A DNA stretch of 28,004 bases from Bacillota bacterium. GTDB lineage: Bacteria > Bacillota > Clostridia > Christensenellales > Aristaeellaceae. Positions 22,748 through 28,004 of the stretch are shown here, one piece after another. The stretch is taken from positions 1-28,004 of the forward strand of contig JAEYCB010000017.1 in NCBI GenBank assembly GCA_023404345.1, read 5' to 3'. The notes below the pieces were generated by a model. That model was not told the DNA's origin. It did no database searches and saw only the letters and a program-made list of their open reading frames with translations. The translations under genes were made by a program, and so were the position numbers. Numbering within the stretch: the first letter of the stretch is position 1; the number at the start of each line of letters is the position of its first letter.

Positions 22748-24481
22748 TCACGTTACATTCATTCGGCATGTATGTATTATAGCAGGACTCTCCTCCTTGT
22801 CAAGTCCCTTTTCAATACCGTTTTGTATGTCCAAACAAGTGGATATGTCTTCACCGATGACGGGCAGGCGGAAACGGATGGCCTTCAGCCACTGACCGTT
22901 CTCCTGCGGCTCCTCATGAATGTGGATCTCGTCGATCAGGGCCTGCATCAGGTCGCGGCGCTCCTCGTCGTTCATGGCGTTGTAGAGCTTGCTGAAGCAC
23001 ATCAGCACACGGTAGATGTTGTCGCCGGTCAGCTTGTCCTCTTCGATGGTTTTCTTCTTTGCCTTGGCGTCGATGAGCAGCCTCTCGGTTTCCTCTATCT
23101 TATCATACATCCGATAGAGCCGTTCGTCCAGATCCTTTTTGCGCTGAGTGTAGTGGCGGTCATCAGGATCAAGGGAGTCGATCTCGTCGATCAGCCGGGA
23201 CTTAGTGGCCTGCGACTGACGCAGCTGCTTTTCCAGCGTGGCGATCTCCTGATCCAGCTCGGTGGTGTCCACCTTGCGGTTGATTTTCTCCTGCATCATG
23301 GCGGCGAAGCGGGGCTTGCTCACCAGATCAATGATAATTTCCGCCACAGCCTTGTCGAGTAGTTCGCCAGGCAGCTGCTTCTTGTAATCGCACTTGTGCC
23401 CACGGGTCATGCGGCGGTGCTTGCAGGCGTAGTAGTAGAATTCCTTGTACTTCGTGCCGTCCTTCTTGCGCTTGGTGCTCTTGTTGCCATACATGCCAGC
23501 ACCGCAGACGGGGCACTTGATCAGCCCGGACAGGATGTGCACATGGGTGCCCTCCGGCGGATTGACGCTCTCATATTTGTCCGCCTGTGCAGCCAGCTTG
23601 ACCTGTGCCGCCTGCCAGATCTCCTTGGAAACAATGGCTTCATGGATGCCGTCCACCAGCAGGTAGTCATCGCTCCAGCGGATCTGGTATTCGTTGCGGG
23701 TGCCGTGCACCTTTTCGGTTTTCCGGCGGCCATAGGCGATCTTGCCGCAATAAACGGGGTTCTTCAGAATCTGCCGGATGAGCCAGGCGTTGAACAACGG
23801 TGCGGTGCCGGTATGGCGCTGGATCTTATGAATGCCGTGGTTCTCCAGATACCGGGAAAGTCCGTTTGCGCCCATCTTTGTGTTGACATACTTATCAAAA
23901 ATGATCCGGACAGCCTCGGCTTCCTCCTCGTTGATTTCCAAAGCACCGTCCACCAGCCTGTAGCCATAGGGCGCAAAGCCGCCGTTCCACTTGCCCTCGC
24001 GGGCCTTCTGAATGCGGCCTTCCATGGTTTGGACACGGATATTCTCGCGCTCAATCTCCGCCACGGCGGACAGCACAGAGATCATCAGCTTACCGGCTTC
24101 CTTCGAGCTGTCAATGCTATCTTCCACGCAAATGAGGTTCACGCCATAGTCCTGCATGGTCTGCAGGGTGGACAGCACATCAGCAGCATTACGCCCGAAG
24201 CGGGACAGCTTGAACACTAACACGAAGGACACGCCGTCCTTGCCGGATTTGATGTCCTCCATCATTCGGTTGAACTCTGGGCGGCCCTCGATGGACTTGC
24301 CGGATTTACCGGCGTCTTCGTACTCACCGACGATCTCATACCCATTGAACTCCGCGTACGCCTTGACGCGGTTTTTCTGTGCGTCGAGGGAGTAGCCGTC
24401 GATCTGCATGACGGTGGAAACGCGGGTGTAGATGTAGACGCGCACGGCGGTCGGGGTGGGCGTGATGTTGCGTTTTGTCAT
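22748..24481 (-). CDS. Large serine recombinase (TnpX-like integrase)
   Basis: The 577-aa protein is complete. It has a resolvase domain (YIYTRVSTVMQIDGYSLDAQ with the catalytic Ser; FKLSRFGRNAADVL; SAVAEIERENIR), a Recombinase domain (APYGYRLVDGALEINEEEA...ILKNPVYCGKIAYGR), a Cys zinc ribbon (IKCPVCGAGMYG...YYYACKHRR...HKCDYK) and a coiled coil (about 400-500). Such enzymes excise and integrate elements of the Tn4451 type. The last ~25 residues after EDISTCLD are unlike the usual family end and overlap the tetR promoter, which may mean the element junction or an old fusion lies there. AGGAG precedes the ATG. The promoter is TTGCAT-17-TATAAT at 24567-24539. Confidence 0.92.
   Translation of the reverse strand: MTKRNITPTPTAVRVYIYTRVSTVMQIDGYSLDAQKNRVKAYAEFNGYEIVGEYEDAGKSGKSIEGRPEFNRMMEDIKSGKDGVSFVLVFKLSRFGRNAADVLSTLQTMQDYGVNLICVEDSIDSSKEAGKLMISVLSAVAEIERENIRVQTMEGRIQKAREGKWNGGFAPYGYRLVDGALEINEEEAEAVRIIFDKYVNTKMGANGLSRYLENHGIHKIQRHTGTAPLFNAWLIRQILKNPVYCGKIAYGRRKTEKVHGTRNEYQIRWSDDYLLVDGIHEAIVSKEIWQAAQVKLAAQADKYESVNPPEGTHVHILSGLIKCPVCGAGMYGNKSTKRKKDGTKYKEFYYYACKHRRMTRGHKCDYKKQLPGELLDKAVAEIIIDLVSKPRFAAMMQEKINRKVDTTELDQEIATLEKQLRQSQATKSRLIDEIDSLDPDDRHYTQRKKDLDERLYRMYDKIEETERLLIDAKAKKKTIEEDKLTGDNIYRVLMCFSKLYNAMNDEERRDLMQALIDEIHIHEEPQENGQWLKAIRFRLPVIGEDISTCLDIQNGIEKGLDKEESPAIIHTCRMNVT
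22754..22803 (-). promoter_or_regulatory. tetR promoter and operator
   Basis: The minus strand has TTGACA (22803-22798), 16 bases, and TATAAT (22781-22776). Immediately after it lies TACATTCAT-TCGGC-ATGTATGTA (22754-22776, plus-strand reading), 9-bp arms with one mismatch. A bound dimer there would block initiation. The promoter overlaps the 3' end of the recombinase coding region. Confidence 0.8.
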
Positions 24482-24538
24482 AATAGGATTCTCCTGTAAG
24501 ATGGGTGCATATACCGTTTGGACAACTTCGTCGGGTAT

Positions 24539-24567
24539 ATTATATCACGCTGCTGTATCATATGCAA
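24539..24567 (-). promoter_or_regulatory. Promoter of the serine recombinase
   Basis: The minus strand carries TTGCAT (24567-24562), a 17-base spacer, and TATAAT (24544-24539). It overlaps the end of the small ORF upstream, and an ATATACC/GGTATAT inverted repeat lies between it and the gene. Confidence 0.65.
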
Positions 24568-24748
24568 CTCCAAAATAAGGGGAAGCCCCGGGCTTGGGGC
24601 TTCCCTGCGGAAAGGGAATGATGTTGGCGTCAGGCACAGCAGCAGTTGCGTCGAGGTCGAGGACGGGTGCGTACTTGGCGATCAGGTTTGCCAATAGATC
24701 GGCAAGGCTGCTCCATTCATCAAGTGTTGTGGACTCAGCGTGGGTCAA
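24545..24748 (-). CDS. Small 67-aa ORF between relaxase and recombinase
   Basis: A TTG start at 24748 lies 8 bases after GGAGGT and overlaps the relaxase gene end by 14 bases. The product begins THAESTTLDEWSSLADLLANLIAKYAPVLDL, an amphipathic helical stretch, and ends in a Pro/Gly-rich tail. No family is recognised. Tight coupling to the relaxase suggests a mobilization accessory role, but nothing in the sequence proves it. Longer frames with ATG starts run through the relaxase gene in another phase and are not credible. Confidence 0.6.
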   Translation of the reverse strand: MTHAESTTLDEWSSLADLLANLIAKYAPVLDLDATAAVPDANIIPFPQGSPKPGASPYFGVAYDTAA

Positions 24749-25703
24749 TACGCGCCACCTCCTGTCCGGGAGACGGACGTGCGTACTTCTCCCTGATCTC
24801 CGGTGGGATCCTATCCAGCAGCGCCACGGCTTTCTTATACTCCTGCTGAAGCTTGGCATGCTCCAGCTTTTCATGAATGCTGCCGCGCTTGGCTGCATCC
24901 AGCTCCTTAGTCAGCTGCTCGTTCTCAGCCTGAAGGTCTTCAACTTCCTCAAAAGCAACGCCGTACTTCTTCAGCTGGGTCGCCATCTCTTCCACTGCCG
25001 GGACGTAGCGGGCCAGCAGCTTCTTGACCTCCTCGGCCTTGCTCTTGGCGTTGAACATGTTCGTGCTGTCCAGCGCAGCCTCGATCTGCTGGCTCTGCTT
25101 GATCAGCCTGACCATCTGCTTGAAAACCTGCGGAGGAATGTGCTTCAGGCCAGTCTTGCTGGCGCTCTCGCCACGCTGCAGCTCCGGGAACTCGCTGACC
25201 ATGTGCTGCCAGTAAGCATCCTGCCAGGCGATCAGGTGCTTGCGGTTGCTGATGATGTCCTTGGCCGACAGCCTGCCGTCCTGCGTCAGCGGAACGAAGG
25301 TCACGTGCATGTGCGGAGTTTTCTCATCCAGATGGACGACGGCAGACACGAAGGTCTCCGGTCGCTGCTTCCGCACCAGGAAGTCCAGCGCGTGCTGGAA
25401 GTAAGTGCGGATAGCCTTCTCGTTCTTACCCTTGAAAAACTCCGGGCTACAGGTGATCAGCGTTTTCACCAGCCGAACGCTGTCCGTTCGGGTGCGACAT
25501 TGGGCTTCGGCGATCTGCCGTTCAGCCTCGGCGCGGTAACGGTTGGTTGGCTCAATCAGGTGGAAGTTCAGGTGGGTACGGGTTGGGTCGATATCCGGGT
25601 TGCTGGCGTAGGTTTCCTTGGTTCGTTCGTTGTGGCTCTCAATGCGGCTGATTTCCGGACCTTTGTATTTTGCGAATCTCATAATTGCATATTGATTGTT
25701 CAT
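24735..25703 (-). CDS. MobV-family relaxase (Mob/Pre)
   Basis: The 322-aa protein has MobV motifs: HNERTKETYASNPDIDPTRT at residues 24-43, and the metal-binding motif HLDEKTPHMHVTFVPL at 124-139. A long coiled coil follows (about 235-300). These relaxases nick oriT and lead single-strand transfer, using helper conjugation machinery. The ATG at 25703 follows AAGGAG; the frame is open further upstream but that part lies in the non-coding hairpin region. The hairpin block and the sequence TTGTGTGTCGTTATAG just upstream are candidates for its oriT. Length is at the short end for the family. Confidence 0.92.
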   Translation of the reverse strand: MNNQYAIMRFAKYKGPEISRIESHNERTKETYASNPDIDPTRTHLNFHLIEPTNRYRAEAERQIAEAQCRTRTDSVRLVKTLITCSPEFFKGKNEKAIRTYFQHALDFLVRKQRPETFVSAVVHLDEKTPHMHVTFVPLTQDGRLSAKDIISNRKHLIAWQDAYWQHMVSEFPELQRGESASKTGLKHIPPQVFKQMVRLIKQSQQIEAALDSTNMFNAKSKAEEVKKLLARYVPAVEEMATQLKKYGVAFEEVEDLQAENEQLTKELDAAKRGSIHEKLEHAKLQQEYKKAVALLDRIPPEIREKYARPSPGQEVARIDPR

Positions 25704-25745
25704 AACTATCTCCTTGTGTGTCGTTATAGGCAAATTCAAGTTTGT

Positions 25746-25895
25746 TGCGTACATACGTACAAATGTACAGGAAATCCGTGGTACGCAGGTCGGGCTTTGC
25801 CCGACAAGCATCAGCCAATGCTTGCATTGGCGATGCGCAGCCAGCGCCCGGCCTTGCGCCGGGTGATGGCCGAAAACGCTGTACGTATGTACGCA
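25746..25895. other. Hairpin-rich candidate oriT/replication origin
   Basis: A perfect 16-bp inverted repeat (TGCGTACATACGTACA at 25746-25761 and its complement at 25880-25895) encloses three consecutive hairpins. They are GTCGGGC/GCCCGAC (25789-25805), GCATC-A-GCCAATGC/GCATTGGC-GATGC (25808-25836, 2-base loop) and CCCGGC/GCCGGG (25847-25863). GTACGCA recurs at 25781. The block lies between the relaxase and replication helicase genes, the normal place for oriT or an origin. No gene is present. Confidence 0.6.
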
Positions 25896-25917
25896 GAGTT
25901 TTGCGGAAAAACCTCAC

Positions 25918-27291
25918 TTATGTGAAAGGGTTATCCGTCGGGTAAGCTCTCTGCCAGCTATCGCAGGTGGTCATGGAGAGCTTCAGCACTGGGCCAATGC
26001 CCTTGAAGCCCCATACCCTACGCCCGGCAGCGTTGAGCTGGTTGTTGTTGTGTTCGATGCCGTATTTCCTTTGATTGGCGATCAGGTAATCGCTGACGCT
26101 GCGGGGTTTGAGCGGTGTGACAGCGTTCTCATCGCACCAGATGCTGTAGATATGGTACAGTTCCTTGGCGCTGATGCGCTGGTCAGAGTCCAGCAGGATA
26201 TAGCCAGTGGACTCCATGAAGGCAATCAGGTTGTTGCCGTCGCGCTTGACCTCGTCCCGGTTACTGCGGGAACGCTCGCTTTCAGTGAAGCGAAAGTGAT
26301 TCGCTGCCAGCCGCTGCAATCCGGCGAATGCCCAGAGGAAGATGCCCTCCAGCTCGCTGCAGAGCTTGTCTGCCAGGTCAGGATCATCCACTCTGTCGGG
26401 GGACTTCCCCTTGGTCGTCAGGATCAGCTGGCGGCGGTAGAAGCCGTCGCTGCGATCGTACAGGGATTGCAGGACGCCGTTAGAGAAGGCCAGCAGTCGG
26501 GCGTACATCCAGCCCTGATAACTCTGCTTGCCCTTCTTCTCCAGATCCATCTTGCCCTGGGCCGTCACAAGGGATTTCACATAATTTGTCTGCTTCAGAG
26601 CTTCCATCCGCATGTCGTCGTCAATCATCAGATGGATGTGCTCCAGATCGGCTCGGGCAAAGCGGTTTTCGGACACCTTGCCCACGCTGCCGTCCTTCAC
26701 GTTACAGCCGAACAGGCGGTTCAGGACGGTGCCGATCTGACTTTTGCCCTCGCCGCCGCTACCCTTGATGACCATCATGCGTTGGCCCTTGTTGCTGGGG
26801 ATCAGGCAGTAGCCGATGTACTCCTGCAGGGTCGGGATGTCCTCCGGGTGCAGCAGGGCATCGAGGAAGGACATCCAGCGCTCCGGCGAGGCGGCGTCCA
26901 GGTTATATCGGACGGGAAATCTGCTGCGGACGATCTCGTCCATGGCGGGAGAGAAGCTGCCGTCCAGCATCAGGGTGCCGTTGGCCACATGAATGCGGTC
27001 TGCTTGTGGTGGCAGATCGTCCACATGGGCGGTGATCTTCAGCAGCTCAATGATGCTGGTGATTTTGCGGGTGAGACTGGTGGTTGCGAATGGCTCCAGC
27101 AGGTGGTAAATCTCCTTTTGAAGCAGAGATTCGTCCACCATACGTCCGGCGACGGTGAAAAACGCGTTTTCTGTAAAGGCCAGCTTGTGTGTAGCAAGGA
27201 ACTGCTGGCAGAAGAGGGCTTCATTGATGGATTTGCCGTCGTACCAGACAGGCCATGATTCAGGCCGCTGCGCAGGGGCTTTTTTCGTCAT
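25918..27291 (-). CDS. P4/D5-type replication helicase (primase family C-terminal part)
   Basis: The 457-aa protein has a D5-N-like region (YIGYCLIPSNKGQRMMVIKG) leading to Walker A GSGGEGKS (177-184), Walker B-like HLMIDDDM (220-227), a sensor region (LAFSNGVLQSLYDRSDGFYRR) and a C-terminal winged-helix segment (DQRISAKELYHIYSIWCDENAV). This is the superfamily 3 helicase half of phage/plasmid primases (P4 alpha-like). The primase half is encoded by the separate CHC2 gene just upstream, whose end overlaps this start by 32 bases. AAAGGAGGT precedes the ATG at 7 bases. It would unwind the element's origin during replication; the hairpin block downstream is a possible target. Confidence 0.9.
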   Translation of the reverse strand: MTKKAPAQRPESWPVWYDGKSINEALFCQQFLATHKLAFTENAFFTVAGRMVDESLLQKEIYHLLEPFATTSLTRKITSIIELLKITAHVDDLPPQADRIHVANGTLMLDGSFSPAMDEIVRSRFPVRYNLDAASPERWMSFLDALLHPEDIPTLQEYIGYCLIPSNKGQRMMVIKGSGGEGKSQIGTVLNRLFGCNVKDGSVGKVSENRFARADLEHIHLMIDDDMRMEALKQTNYVKSLVTAQGKMDLEKKGKQSYQGWMYARLLAFSNGVLQSLYDRSDGFYRRQLILTTKGKSPDRVDDPDLADKLCSELEGIFLWAFAGLQRLAANHFRFTESERSRSNRDEVKRDGNNLIAFMESTGYILLDSDQRISAKELYHIYSIWCDENAVTPLKPRSVSDYLIANQRKYGIEHNNNQLNAAGRRVWGFKGIGPVLKLSMTTCDSWQRAYPTDNPFT

Positions 27292-27839
27292 TAGGCACCT
27301 CCTTTCGCAGCTTGTCCAGCCGCTCCTTCAGCCGGGGAATGGTGTTGTCTTGCATGACCTTCCTCACCAGTCGGGCACGGAGGTCAGCATCGGGCAGGAA
27401 CAGAATGTTGGTCATTGCCGTGATGCTGGGGAGCATCTGACAGGCTTCCACAAAACGGTCGTCGATAGGGGCATCTGCAGTGGTTGGTGCATAATCGTTC
27501 TTCCAGCGCTTCAGCAGCTACTCATAATCGGTGAGGACGGACCGGCAGAGATCTTCATCGGGGTTGCGGCGGGGCAAACGGGGCTTTGCTGCTGCCGAAG
27601 CCGGTGTATTCGGGTCGATGCCGAAGTCGCGGGCGATGCGCTGCACAGCAGCATAATGGCTCTCGCGGTGCAGCTGGGCTACCAGGTCGATCACATCGCC
27701 ATGCTCAAGGCAGGCGAAGCAGTAGAAATAGGTGTCGTTCAGCTTCATGCTGGGGTGGTGGTCGTCATGAAAGCAGCAGCGGGTCATATTGTTGCGCTGG
27801 ATCTTCATGCCGTAGTAGGCGGCTGCCTGCGGTATGATA
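27260..27839 (-). pseudogene. CHC2 zinc-finger DNA primase, 5' truncated and split by TAG
   Basis: From the junction at about 27839 the frame reads PQAAAYYGMKIQRNN and the CHC2 finger CCFHDDHHPSM...YCFACLEHGDVIDL. It then runs to SVLTDYE and a TAG at 27518-27520, and continues in the same frame as LLKRWKNDYAPTT...DRFVEACQMLPSITAMTNIL to TGA at 27260. The N-terminal residues normally found before the finger are missing because an insertion sequence begins at 27840. Translation could restart at an internal ATG (27808), but the natural start is gone. It was the primase partner of the helicase gene. Whether the TAG is a mutation or is read through cannot be decided from the sequence. Confidence 0.8.
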
Positions 27840-28004
27840 TGCTCCCTTTAAAGTAGACAGCGGAAAAACAAAACTGTCGAAACGGAGGGAGCAATTATCA
27901 TGAGTTTAAAAGGCAAAATACCGCCGGAGGTAAAGATTCAGGCTGTGGAGGACTACCTAGCGATCCGTAAGGGTTCCACACAGATCCGGGAAGAGTTAGG
28001 CATA
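27840..28004 (+). mobile_element. Left end of an IS3-family-like insertion sequence
   Basis: The similarity of the minus strand to CHC2 primase stops at 27839. From 27840 the sequence begins TGCTCCCTTTAAAGTAGACA, which looks like an IS terminal repeat beginning TG, and is followed by a transposase start. The other end lies outside the window. Confidence 0.7.
27900..28004 (+). CDS. IS3-type transposase OrfA, N-terminal part
   Basis: The ATG at 27900 follows GGAGGG. The 35 visible codons (SLKGKIPPEVKIQAVEDYL...STQIREELGI) resemble the helix-turn-helix N-terminus of IS3/IS150 OrfA transposases, which bind the IS ends. The gene continues past the right edge, so the catalytic ORF is not seen. Confidence 0.75.
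   Translation, partial: MSLKGKIPPEVKIQAVEDYLAIRKGSTQIREELGI

Larger units (their letters stand above)
20732..27839 (-). mobile_element. Mobilizable integrative element with efflux cargo
   Basis: All genes read leftward: CHC2 primase, D5 helicase, MobV relaxase, small ORF, serine recombinase, TetR and MFS pump. The combination of TnpX-like recombinase and MobV relaxase is that of Tn4451-type mobilizable elements. The exact ends are not defined; the left end may be close to tRNA-Leu, or at the recombinase 3' end if the pump is chromosomal. The right end is interrupted by an IS. Confidence 0.65.

Noticed and set aside
25780..25870. CRISPR-like repeat series
   Set aside because: The three hairpins differ in sequence and there are no equal spacers; they are better explained as an origin structure.

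Overview
The window looks like the chromosome of a Gram-positive gut-type anaerobe (Bacillota, probably class Clostridia). The support is a sortase-assembled pilus locus with class B sortases, strong AGGAGG ribosome binding sites, TTGACA/TATAAT promoters, and integrative elements of the serine-recombinase/MobV type common in that group. No marker allows a finer placement, so this rests on gene content only.

Left part (about 1-6700): remains of an integrated element. The C-terminal half of a large serine recombinase abuts a primase/helicase gene that carries an in-frame TAG, a frameshift and a lost 3' end. Upstream, a divergent AT-rich control region separates it from a self-cleaving S24-type repressor, a small ORF and a LexA-type winged-helix protein. 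Next come a small XRE regulator and a small serine resolvase, divergently transcribed across three copies of one 14-bp palindrome.

Middle (about 7100-18700): two adjacent genes for AP2-domain proteins with two and three cysteine (CxCxC...CGC) repeats, then a probable pilus operon. The operon order is a secreted SH3 protein with tandem repeats, a giant InlB-repeat adhesin, a 101-aa cytoplasmic protein, a signal-peptidase homologue whose catalytic Ser/Lys positions are Asp/Gly, the major pilin, a class B sortase, an FctB/FctA-like minor pilin, a second class B sortase, and a frameshifted small gene ending at a terminator. The logic resembles streptococcal FCT pilus loci (SipA-like factor, class B sortase, isopeptide-type pilin domains) with non-LPXTG sorting signals. 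A SprT-like metalloprotein and an unrecognised 211-aa protein follow, each with its own terminator.

Right part (about 20500-28004): a tRNA-Leu(CAA) on the minus strand, then a mobilizable element read on the minus strand. It holds an MFS efflux pump and its TetR regulator (a shared operator lies at both promoters), a complete large serine recombinase, a small ORF, a MobV relaxase, a hairpin-rich non-coding block that is a candidate oriT/origin, a P4/D5-type helicase, and a CHC2 primase broken by an in-frame TAG and cut at its 5' end by an IS3-like insertion sequence that runs off the window.
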